Assembly: GCA_026770575.1 (NCBI GenBank)
Contig: MU657421.1
Span: 55,517-70,464, forward strand
Origin: Pelagophyceae sp. CCMP2097
Lineage: Eukaryota > Sar > Pelagophyceae
Direction: 5' to 3'
DNA length: 14,948 bases
Positions 1-7,965 of the stretch are shown piece after piece. The notes under the pieces were generated by a model, which was given only the letters and a program-made list of their open reading frames with translations, did no database searches and was not told the origin of the DNA. Position 1 is the stretch's first letter; each line of letters starts with the position of its first letter. Made by a program: the position numbers and the translations under genes.

Positions 1-1162
1 GCTTATAGTTTCTCCGAAGCGACGGAGACGGGCGTGTGCATGGGCGCCCGGGCCGTGGTCATGTTCGCGCCGCCGAACCTCCAGGCGTACGTCAATGAGC
101 GGACGCGCACCGAGCTTCAGCAGTTCGTCGGCGCGGAGCGCGCGGCGGGCCTCGGCGACGGCGCGCTCCGCGACATGGCCTATTCCGAGATCGTGCGCGA
201 CGCCGAAGGGTACGCGTTGCAACTAAAGGCATGCATCCTCGATCGAGGCGCTGCGGCGGGAGGACGTTGGAGAGAATGTGTTTTTGGAGCGGAGGGGCGT
301 CGAGCCGATGAACATAGGTCTTTCCGCGTGGCACGGGCGGGCGGGGACCAGCGCCAAGCTTATGACGGCGCGGACGACGGGCATCGCGCTGTCGCGCAAA
401 GCACAGCACGAGGCGGTGATGGCGCTCGCGCGGAAGAAGCCCAGGCTCGGCGGAAACGTGCACGTAATGGCCGGCAAGGAGTCGGAACGAAAGCGGCAAG
501 ACGGCTCTGCGGCGCCGGCGCAAGTGCGCCGCTTTGAGCACACGAAGGCGTCGACCGCGGAGTTCGTGACGGGCGCTATTGCGCGGGCCGACGCGGCGGC
601 GACGGAGCTCGGATGCTCTCTCGCGAAAACGGCGGCAAAAGTGCTACATGACCAACCGGACCGGGACGTAGTACGCACTGGAGAGGTCGTCGCTGCTTTC
701 CAGGCCCGGCACACGCGCGCAGCCGCGGGCCGCGCATCCGCGCGGGCGAAACTCGAGACGCTGCCGGTGTCTGACGAGCGGCCGACGGTCGCATCAAACT
801 TGTCCGACTTGTTCCCGCTGGGCAGCTTCAACTCCAAGGAAAAAATCTGCGCGGAGCTGACTGCACGTGGCGTGTCGTGGTCGGTGGACGACCCTTGGCT
901 TGAGAAAGAGACGAATATCGGCCTCACGTTCAAGCAGAAGCTCAAGGTACGTTCTCCGCCCACGGTCGTAAAACCGGAATCGTCAAGAGGCTCGGGGACT
1001 CCTGGAACGCCCTCGTCAGAGGCGCGGGGGAGCCGGGGACGTTTTCGTGGCGAAAAATGCCCGAAATTTCGTCACGGACGCCTTCCACCGTAGGCGCTCC
1101 CCGACGTCGTGACTGATCCCGCCTCGAAAAAGAGCTTCTTGAAGCGCCTCGGGCCCTCGTGA
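1..1162 (+). CDS. Hypothetical protein, 3' part of a spliced gene
   Basis: I do not recognise this family. The frame is already open at base 1, so the gene starts upstream; the first visible ATG is at 40. Proposed exons are 1-192, 248-946 and 1094-1162, giving about 319 visible residues. The first intron (193-247, 55 nt) has a GTGCGC donor, as in two neighbouring genes, but its acceptor is GAG rather than TAG. It repairs a +1 frame change and joins AYSEI to ALRRED. The second intron (947-1093, 147 nt) has a strong AAG/GTACGT donor and a CCGTAG acceptor, in phase 0. The product is rich in Ala, Arg, Lys and Glu, with no membrane segment or signal peptide. It ends FLKRLGPS at TGA 1160-1162. The same frame then stays open to 1279 and would encode an acidic tail (EEDDADEDHAERF...), so the TGA may be a nonsense mutation or the tail may be fortuitous. 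The first intron could instead be a frameshift in a decaying gene. That this is a gene is fairly likely; its function is unknown. Confidence 0.5.
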
Positions 1163-1348
1163 GAGGAGGACGACGCGGACGAGGACCACGCCGAGCGATT
1201 CTTGGCCGCTGACGACGTGAATCAGTTAGGTGAAAACGACGGCGCCTCCGGTGAAAACGACGGCGAGGCGCTGGAGTGACCGCCACAAAGGCACCATGCC
1301 GTAATTTGTAAAGAGATCAATACGGGGTGCTCTCATGGGTCCGAGGAC

Positions 1349-1370
1349 CGTATACAAACCTTAGGGTTCT
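1349..1370 (+). repeat. Telomere-like direct repeat, copy 1
   Basis: This 22-nt block ends in CCTTAGGGTTCT. It matches 1655-1676 at 20 of 22 positions in the same orientation, 306 bases away. TTAGGG inside it resembles a telomere unit, but only one unit is present in each copy. Confidence 0.6.
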
Positions 1371-1654
1371 GGGTTGGGAACATGGTTGACGAGAAAAGAG
1401 CAGGCGGAGGCTCAAAAGCTATACCGATCGATTCACCAAACTCTACTCTTTAAGTACCAGTTTTACGACACGACGTCCATCCTATGGACCCAACGACAGC
1501 ACCTGCAGCTTCAAATAGCCCGTTCCGAGACCCCGCCGACGAGGAAGTAGCGAAATGTGTCCGACAAAAAAATCGCAAATCGGACCGGGAAGCCGCAACG
1601 CCGCGCTGATCTCCCCCAAAGAAGGTGCAGGGCTCTATACCTAGGTCTAATGAG

Positions 1655-1676
1655 CGTATAGAACCCTTAGGGTTCT
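1655..1676 (+). repeat. Telomere-like direct repeat, copy 2, with perfect palindrome
   Basis: Second copy of the 22-nt block at 1349-1370. Bases 1659-1677 form a perfect inverted repeat: TAGAACCCT, one central T, then AGGGTTCTA. Copy 1 has lost part of the left arm. This could be a protein-binding site or the remnant of an element end. Confidence 0.6.
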
Positions 1677-1954
1677 AGATCCGTGACCTGGAAGACCGTC
1701 ATCTAGAGTCGACCACACGCAAGATAGTTTGATAAAGTTTAAGAAACCGAGGATAATTTCGGTTGCATTTTCTATCGAGCTTTCAGAGCCTGCTTGTTAC
1801 ATTTAATTTGCACTCCGCTTAACGAATTGCGCACGATAACCGCGCATCAAGGGGCGGCTGTTGACATGAAAATATGACACTATCTGTCACTGACGTATGC
1901 CCTGGCAAAAGGGAATAATTCCGGTCCCAGTGCCAGGAGCCATTGAGAAAAGTG

Positions 1955-1962
1955 TATATAAA
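1955..1962 (+). promoter_or_regulatory. TATA-like box
   Basis: TATATAAA lies within GTGTATATAAACAC, just upstream of the tRNA-like block. It could serve a transcript in either direction or be a chance AT-rich word. No transcript is identified. Confidence 0.2.
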
Positions 1963-1987
1963 CACATCCAATTCCTATTGAGGTTTT

Positions 1988-2130
1988 TGGTACCTAGACC
2001 CGGATTTGAACCGGCGTACATTCATTTCACTTGCTGACATTTTTTCCGAATTTTATTATACGCAAAGCCGGGCTCGAACCGGCGACCTCGTGTAAAACCA
2101 TTTTTACACACGCTGTTAGTAGACGCAGTA
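1988..2130 (-). other. Two tandem tRNA-like T-arm (box B) motifs
   Basis: On the minus strand, 2071-2081 reads GGTTCGAGCCC, a match to the RNA polymerase III box B consensus. It sits in a perfect 5-bp T-stem (GCCGG/CCGGC, 2070-2086). A second box B-like word, GGTTCAAATCC, lies at 2002-2012. The 69-base spacing is about one tRNA length. For the upper unit a CGTGT/ACACG anticodon-like stem can be drawn, but its loop is 14 nt, with an internal hairpin (GTGTAAAA at 2091-2098 against TTTTACAC at 2103-2110). I cannot form an acceptor stem or a standard D-arm for either unit. A decayed tRNA pair or a tRNA-derived SINE is more likely than working tRNA genes. Confidence 0.35.
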
Positions 2131-2396
2131 GACCTAATACCTTTGAGCACACGCAACGAACGCACTCGCAAGCGAGGGAACGAAACGCCTCTCTGAAGGT
2201 GATGTCACAATGGTTCAGACGAGGCTGGGCCGGGGTCGGAAACCCGGAGTACTCTATTTCGATTCCGTTTAACGGGCCTTATGACGAGGCTTCGGACATT
2301 GCCGGGGACGTGGAGACCCTGGGCTCCAGGGGAGCCCGGGCCCTCTCACCATGAAATTAAATCCAAAGAGGGGCGCAAGAGCCTGGACTAGACCCT

Positions 2397-2431
2397 GGGC
2401 CGCGCGAAGTCCCTAAGGTGATGCCGCACAA
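2397..2431 (+). repeat. Left 35-bp inverted repeat
   Basis: Begins GGGCCGCGCGAAGTCCC and ends GATGCCGCACAA. It is the reverse complement of 3979-4013 except for two adjacent bases in the middle (TA against AG). Confidence 0.85.
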
Positions 2432-2484
2432 ATACCGACCGAGAATTGGGGGAAAACTCGGTCGGAGGGGGATCGTATCGCCAA

Positions 2485-2506
2485 GTCGGTCGGTCGGTCG
2501 GTCGGT
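2485..2506 (+). repeat. GTCG microsatellite
   Basis: Five GTCG units followed by GT. Shorter GGTC runs occur at the other end of the segment (3922-3934), also just inside the inverted repeat. Confidence 0.85.
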
Positions 2507-2564
2507 ACTGCTGGGTCGGGCCGGAGGGCCGGAGGGACGTGAATAGTTGAAATTTACGCTCAAA

Positions 2565-3778
2565 TCACCGACTTCCTCGGTGCCTGGGGCCACCGCTACG
2601 GCCGGGCTTTGGCGGGGCAATGCCGCGGACGGCGTCGGTCGCCGCCTTGGCGCCTGCTGCGGCTGCACGCGGCAGGGGGACACGACGTTGGACCGTGTGG
2701 TCGGCGCTCGAGCGGATGCTGTCTTTGGCCGGGCGCACTGCCGCGCGCCGTTTGCGGGCGGGCGACTCGGCTCGGCGCGGTGCGTGGACGTCTCGCATGG
2801 CCGTGTCCTCGGTCAGCGCGCCACCGTCTATGGGCGCACGCAAGAGCACCGTCTCCGCGGCGCGCAGCGGTACCAGGCCCTCTGCCGCGCGCTTCTGGTC
2901 GAGCAGCGTGCCGTCCTCAATGCTGCCCAGCGCCTTGAGCGCAGCAAGGAGGACACCTCCTGGGATTTGGTCCTCCGAGTGACACAGCTCCAGCAGCGCG
3001 CGGACGGCCGGCAACGCCGACGGCCGCAGGTGGAAGACTTTCGCCACGTCCTGAATCGTCCAATAGAACGAGTTCAGGGCCATATCGATGGCGTCCTTGA
3101 GGTCCGCCTGCGGTGCGCAGGGTTCAAGGGAGAACAGGGTATGGGTCCGCATAGACCCGCGAGGAGGCCCGGTGGACCATTTAGGGGCCTCGAGATTCGT
3201 TTTCAAAGTTGCGACGCAGCGGCCTGCTGGAAGGATGCCTGCCCGCAACTCCCGCACCAGCGCGGCCTTCGTGTACGCCATGGTCGCATAGAGGTATTCT
3301 CGCACCGCGGTCGCCGCAGCTTCCTACAATTCGATCGTCGGGACACGTGAAATCAGAAACGCGAAGCCAGAAGCGTCGCACCTCGTCGTCCTCGGAGTCG
3401 CCGCCGAGGTCCATGAGGCCGCCGTCTCGTACGTGCTGCGTCTGCTGCTTGAGGGCCGCCGCCTCGCGCAGGCGTCGGGAGAAGTCGGGGTTGTACTCCT
3501 TCACCGAGCTAAAGTCGTCCCAAAGTTTCCGGTCTTCGTCGCTCATCGGAGCGAGGGGCTTCGCCTCTCTCTGGCGTTTCGGCGCCGCAGCCATGCTCGC
3601 CGCGACGAACTCGTCGCCCGATGGCGCCGCCGACTCGGCGTCGAGGAAGTCTGGCGCTTGCCCGCGCTTTGACGCCGCAGCCAATGAAGGAGGATGCACC
3701 GTCGTCCGTCATGAACTTCGATTTCAGGTCGCCGGTGCCCGGACGCACGCAGACCTTGACACGGCACAACAGGGCCAT
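2565..3778 (-). CDS. Hypothetical spliced gene within the inverted-repeat segment
   Basis: I do not recognise the product. The well-supported intron is 3324-3381 (58 nt): donor GAG/GTGCGA and acceptor TTGTAG/G in phase 0, joining GGDSEDDE to EAAATAVREYLYA and repairing the frame change. A less certain upstream intron, 3657-3699 (43 nt, GTGCAT to CAAG), would join KFMTDD to APDFLDAESA and give a start at ATG 3778. Exons would then be 3778-3700, 3656-3382 and 3323-2565, about 370 residues. A conservative start is ATG 3594, giving 323 residues. The protein has a charged N-terminal part with an acidic patch (GGDSEDDE), a middle section that looks helical (DAIDMALNSFYWTIQDVAKV, then LPAVRALLELC), and a basic, Pro/Ala-rich tail (ARKRRAAVRPAKDS). 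There is no signal peptide or membrane span. The clean splice sites argue that it was expressed recently. No DDE, integrase or reverse transcriptase motif is visible. Confidence 0.5.
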
Positions 3779-3895
3779 CTCCTCTGACTGTCGGAGGTCT
3801 GGGCCTGCACTGGAGCACGAACTGGAGCGCCACGCCTTTTGCGACGAATCGCTTAAACACGTGGTATTTACCGGTAATTTATCTGAAATTGATAT

Positions 3896-3915
3896 TTTAC
3901 CTGGCATTTACCTGG
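3896..3915 (+). repeat. Short direct repeat TTTACCTGG x2
   Basis: TTTACCTGG occurs at 3896-3904 and 3907-3915, with a related TTTACCGG just upstream at 3867-3874. It lies in an AT-rich patch between the start of the minus-strand gene and the right inverted repeat, so it could be part of that gene's promoter or a subterminal element motif. Confidence 0.5.
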
Positions 3916-3978
3916 TATAATCTCGGTCGGTCGGGTACAGAAGGTCCCGACCGGCCGACTGACCTGGGGACTTGAAAG

Positions 3979-4013
3979 TTGTGCGGCATCACCTCTGGGA
4001 CTTCGCGCGGCCC
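3979..4013 (-). repeat. Right 35-bp inverted repeat
   Basis: Reverse complement of 2397-2431 at 33 of 35 positions. The flanks outside the two copies show no similarity. Confidence 0.85.
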
Positions 4014-4503
4014 TGATTTCGTACCGACTTCTGCGAAAGTGCAGAGCGCTCGCAGAAACGTGCCACGCTCGCATTGCCCGGAGCACGAACGCGCTCCTGA
4101 CGCGCGCGCGTTCTCGTATACCGTCGGGGCCGTTGGATGAGAGCCGGTCTCTTTTGCCTCCTGCGCGTCTTCTCGGTCCGGAGCTTCAAGCCGCGCGCGC
4201 TTCTCGTTGGGTCCTCGCTCCACAAGATGGCCGCTTTGCCCGTGCGTTATCCTCTTCTGTGCTTGTCGTCTCTTCGATCGTGCTCGACGATGCGCTGTTC
4301 TAGGGCGCCGGCTGGGGCCAGGCGGCGTGCAGCTGCGCTACGGCAAGCCACGCAAAGGATTGCGGTTTTCGCGTGGGCCCTCTCCGCGCCGCCGCCGTCG
4401 AAACCGTTGAGGCGCCGGCCGCCGTCGGCGTCGAGCGCCTCGCCGTGCCGCGGTCCTCCCGTCCAAAACCGGCGCCCCGCACTGAAACGGAAAGCGGCGT
4501 GCG
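4014..4503 (+). other. Intergenic region and likely 5' leader of the insulysin gene
   Basis: I see no separate gene here. ATG 4227 opens a frame (MAALPVRYPLLCLSSLRSC...) that looks like an organelle presequence: hydrophobic, Arg- and Ser-rich, without acidic residues. It is not in frame with the insulysin ATG, and I found no convincing splice pair to connect it. It may be an upstream open frame, or chance coding in GC-rich DNA. Confidence 0.4.
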
Positions 4504-7500
4504 ATGGAAAGATTTTACGCTTCCGGCAAGCGTCGACGCCTCTTCGTCGACACATCTTATCCAGGCTCCGACGACCGGTCGTACCGCGTCGTCAAGCTCG
4601 CAAACGGCGTCATGGCGGCCCTCGTCTCCGACCCGACGACGGAAAAGGCGTCGGCCGCGCTCGCCGTAAAGGTGCGCTCGAGATGCGCGGCTTGAATGCG
4701 CCGTTTCATTGGAGCTGATAGGTGGGCGCGTTCTCGGACCCGGCCGACGTGCCCGGGTTGGCGCACTTTTTGGAGCACATGCTCTTCCAGGGCACGACGA
4801 AATACCCTGGGGCGTCGCTGTGGAAACAGTACGTGGCAGCTCACGGCGGCAGCACGAACGCTGCCACTGCCGGCGAGACCACGTGCTATCAATTCGACGT
4901 CGTCGACGGGGCCTTCGAGGTACGAATCCGTTTGAGACCTTGCATGACGTTGCTTGCTGAATGAAGATGCACCCTTGTGTACCATCCAGCCGGGACCTTT
5001 GTTGTGACCTTGCAAGTAGGGCGCTTTGGACCGCTTCGGGCGCTTCTTCCACGAGTCGACGCTGGACGCGACTTGCGTGGACCGCGAAATGCATGCCGTT
5101 GACGCGGAACACAGTAAGAACCTCAACGACGACGGCCGCCGCGCCTACCAACTTTTAAGACTCTCCGCGAACCAAAAGCACCCTTTTTCAAAGTTCTCCA
5201 CGGGTTCCCTGGCGACGCTGAAGCGCGACGACATCCGCGACCGGCTCGTGGCGTTTTACGAAGCGAATTACTCTCCGACCAAGATGACTGTCGGCATCGT
5301 CTCCAGGCGGCCGTTGGACGAACTCGAGGAACTTTGCGCAGCACATTTCGGCCAAATCACCGCTTCGACCTTACTGATTGAATCCGCGCCGGCGGGCGAG
5401 CCTTTATTCCCGCCGGGGGCGCAGCTTTTGGAGAGAGTTCCGGTGCGTGCTTTAAGGAGCGTCCGCGTCATCTGGCCTTTACCCTTTGCTTTACGCAAAG
5501 ACTACGAGTCTTGCGCCGACCGCATGGTCACGCACTTGTTGGGCCATGAAGGCCAAGGCTCTTTACTTTTTTACTTGAAGAAGCAAGGCCTCGCACTTTC
5601 TCTTTCAGCTGGTGTCGCGCCGTCTTTAGACGAAGCCGCAGCGTTATCGGTCTCCGTCGAGCTGACGCCGGAAGGCGCATCGCAGTGGAATTCGGCGGTG
5701 CTACCGGCGCTCATGACGTACATTGGACGCTTAAAACGCCTTTCTGCAGCCCCGGGCGCTTTAGAAAGGCTCTGGCAGGAGACTTCCACCGTCGCGGAAG
5801 CTGCGTTTGACTTTGGCCATTCCAAGAGGAGCGCGTATTCCATGGCGCCGCAGCTGGCGCAAGCTTTGCAAGCTTACGACGCCGCGGACGTCCTCGTCGG
5901 AGGCGGGTGCGGCCTCTCGCAGCGCCCCGGCGCATCGGGCGGCTGGACGCTGGAGCGCGGCGTGCGCTACGACGCCATCTTAGAAGCTTTATGCGACCCG
6001 TCGAATTTAGTTGTCCACCTTTCGAGGCCAAAGGACGCTGCGTCGGACGTTGTTTACGAGACGGAAAAGTGGTACGGTGCAGAATTCGCCCGAAGGCCGC
6101 TCGAAGGGGTGGAGATCGAATCTTTGCGCCGCGCTGTTGCAGACGAAGCTTCTCACGCCTCGGAAATGGGCCTGCCGGAGCCGAATGCGTTCTTGCCCCG
6201 CAATCTCGCTTTCTCGCCCGACGAAATGGTCGCTTCCGCATCCAACGAGCCGCCGACTCTGCTGTCGGTGGAAGAAAGTTTGATCAAGACGTATTGGAAG
6301 AGGGATAAGACGTTTGGACAGCCAAAGGGCTACGTCCAACTCCGCCTCGCCGCCGACCTCGTCGAACGAGGCGACTACAGCGAAGCCGACCACGGCGCCT
6401 GCGCCCGACTTTTAGCGCGGTTTGTCGCGGATACGTTGGAAGCGCCGTTGTACGAAGCAAGGTGTTCGTTTTTAGCGTATGATGTAGCAGCGGCCGAGAA
6501 CGGCCTCGATTTCTTCGTCGCCGGCTTCGTCGGCAACGGCCTCGACGCTTTGTGGGCCGCTCTACTAGACGGCGTCCTCGGCGAGGCGAATGCGGTTGCG
6601 ACTGCGGAAGATGAAAAGCGTTTTATGCGGCTCCGCGAGAAGCTTGCCCGCGCCTTAAGAGATACGGACAAGGGCCGCGCGGACTCGCACGCGGCCCGGT
6701 GGCGCCGCGACCTCCTCTTCGAGGGCGCGACGAAACTGGAAGACGTCGTGAACGCCGTCGAGAAAACGACGCTGGAAGACATCCGAGCCTTCCTCCGAGC
6801 GCTCGTCTCCAAGTCCAAGGGCATCCTCTTCGCCCATGGCAAGTTGAACGATGAAGACGCTTTACGCCTCGCCGACGTCGCCTCGGCGAAGCTCGGCGCT
6901 TTGGGCGCGGGCGTCAAATTATCGGACCGGAAATGGCCGACGCCTTTGCGGATCCGCGCCATCCCCGAAGGCTCGACGCTGCACCGCGCCCCGTCGCCAA
7001 ACTCTTTGGCAGACGTCGACGGCGCCGTGCAGTGCAGCTACGACGCCGGGGCGCGGCGGGACGTGCGCAACACGGCGCTCGTGTCGCTCCTGGTAAACGT
7101 CGTCAAAAACGAGTTCTTCGCGCAGCTCCGCACTCGCGAGCAGCTCGGCTACCTCGTCTCGATGCGATACGTTTCGAGCCGCGGCCGTTTGGCGCTGCTG
7201 CTGCAGGTGCAGTCTCAAGCGCACGGGCCGGAGTATCTGTTGGGCAGAGTCGAGAATTTCGTCGACACGTTTGATCTGGCCTCGCTCGACTCTACTTTCG
7301 ACGACGCGCGCAAATCGACGATGACGAGGTGGTTGGAGCCGGATGAGGCGATGGACGATGAATTTCAAAAGTGGTGGGCCGCCGTGGAGAGCCCCTCTTC
7401 AAACGGAGCGCCGGACTGGCACCGCGCGCGAGACATCGCGGAAGAGCTCAAGACCGCGACGTTGGAAGAGGTCAAAACGCTCTTCGAATCCCTGCTCCGG

Positions 7501-7620
7501 TCGCCGTCCAGGCGCCGCCTAATCGTCCAAGTCGCGGGCAAGCACCACGGCGCCGATGAAATCGACGCTTCAAAGAGCCTCGGGGGAGACTTCCACGCGC
7601 CGCCGCCGTCGGCGCTCTAG
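4504..7620 (+). CDS. Insulysin-type M16 zinc metalloprotease (three exons)
   Basis: Exons are 4504-4671, 4722-4919 and 5020-7620, giving 988 residues, close to the roughly 1000 usual for insulin-degrading enzyme. Intron 1 (50 nt) is AAG/GTGCGC to GATAG; intron 2 (100 nt) is GAG/GTACGA to AAGTAG; both are phase 0. The joins restore family sequence: AVK/VGAFSDP and GAFE/GALDRFGRFF. The inverted zinc motif HFLEH puts ligands at His71 and His75 and the catalytic base at Glu74. DREMHAVDAEH supplies Glu152 as third ligand. NQKHPFSKFSTGS is a family hallmark. The C-terminal half has LRTREQLGYLV, where Arg826 and Tyr833 correspond to the substrate-binding Arg and Tyr of human IDE. Members of this family degrade short peptides inside a closed two-half chamber in the cytosol or organelles. 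ATG 4504 follows an in-frame stop 18 bases upstream, so it is the start unless a 5' exon exists. The C-terminus PPPSAL is not a standard peroxisomal signal. Nardilysin-like is the main alternative, but no acidic insertion is seen. Confidence 0.93.
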
Positions 7621-7684
7621 ACTCTCCAAACGTTTCAGCCACCCACGCATTTTGTTCCTTTTTGGATACAATTGTAGGAATCCT
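7621..7684 (+). other. 3' flank of the insulysin gene
   Basis: A short AT-richer tail between the stop codon and the mobile element, probably the 3' untranslated region. The element inserted 64 bases after the stop codon and so may alter mRNA ending. Confidence 0.5.
7677..7684 (+). repeat. Left target-site duplication
   Basis: GGAATCCT abuts the left terminal repeat and recurs at 9298-9305 abutting the right one. The first G on the right is shared with the terminal repeat, so the duplication is 7 or 8 bp. Confidence 0.8.
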
Positions 7685-7724
7685 CAAGGGGGTGGCGAAA
7701 AAACAGTGGGCCGCAACATGACAC
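7685..7724 (+). repeat. Left 40-bp terminal inverted repeat
   Basis: Starts CAAGGGGGTGGCG and ends GCAACATGACAC. It is identical to the reverse complement of 9259-9298. Confidence 0.95.
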
Positions 7725-7740
7725 TAACTAACCTAGATTT
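7725..7740 (+). repeat. Subterminal repeat, left copy
   Basis: TAACTAACCTAGATTT lies immediately inside the left terminal repeat. It recurs, one base shorter, at 9227-9241 in the same orientation rather than inverted. Confidence 0.7.
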
Positions 7741-7811
7741 GCGGCTCCCGACCCAGGTTTCTGTGTGGTGTAAAATTTGAATTTTTTACGATGGACCCGT
7801 CTCGGTGGTTA

Positions 7812-7965
7812 GCGCCGTCTGGCGGCCCAGGCGCCGGCCGCCGCCACCTCGACGGTTGGTTCAGCGCCGGCTGGCGGCCCACTGGCAGGCGCCGGCCGCT
7901 GCCACCTGGCTCGGTCGGTTCAGCGCCGGTTTGCGGCCCAGGCGTCGGCCGCTGCCGTCTGGCGC
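7812..7965 (+). repeat. GC-rich tandem repeat, three imperfect copies of about 52-59 bp
   Basis: Each copy starts GCGCCGKYT and contains GCGGCCCA and CGGCCGCYGCC; copies start at 7812, 7864 and 7924. The third copy overlaps the C-terminal codons of the zinc-finger open frame on the other strand, whose stop codon falls at 7920-7922. Confidence 0.7.

Larger units (their letters stand above)
1163..2396. other. Gene-poor stretch, more AT-rich than its surroundings
   Basis: I see no convincing coding sequence here apart from the possible acidic tail at 1163-1279. The stretch has poly-T/A runs, stops in all frames, a repeated CCTTAGGGTTCT motif, an imperfect hairpin (CCTGGCA at 1901-1907 against TGCCAGG at 1931-1937), a TATA-like box and tRNA-like motifs. 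The 107-residue open frame at 2031-2354 is judged spurious because its start is a translated tRNA-like T-arm. Confidence 0.6.
2397..4013. mobile_element. Putative inverted-repeat-bounded element carrying a spliced gene
   Basis: The segment is defined by a 35-bp inverted repeat, 2397-2431 against 3979-4013, with 33 of 35 positions pairing. Both ends have GGTC/GTCGG-type repeats just inside. It contains one minus-strand gene (2565-3778) with no recognisable transposase motif. I find no target-site duplication at the repeat edges, so the true ends may lie elsewhere or the duplication may have decayed. A small non-autonomous DNA transposon with cargo, or a segment bounded by two older repeat copies, would both fit. 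Confidence 0.45.

Noticed and set aside
223..963. 246-codon minus-strand open frame opposite the first gene
   Set aside because: It lies antisense to a better plus-strand model with good splice sites, and is Ser/Arg-rich as expected from a GC-rich shadow frame.
1349..1676. Interstitial telomere tract
   Set aside because: Only one TTAGGG unit is present in each copy, not a tandem array.
2031..2354. 107-codon plus-strand open frame containing KAGLEPATS
   Set aside because: That peptide is the well-known false translation of the strand opposite a tRNA T-arm, and no other coding sign is present.
2485..2506. Possible CRISPR-like or iteron array
   Set aside because: It is a simple 4-base microsatellite without spacers, in a eukaryotic context.
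2397..4013. Target-site duplication at the 35-bp inverted repeats
   Set aside because: The bases outside the two repeats (GACCCT on the left, TGATTT on the right) do not match.
4300..5151. 283-codon minus-strand open frame over the insulysin 5' exons
   Set aside because: The plus strand carries the zinc motif and family joins there; the minus frame has no recognisable content.
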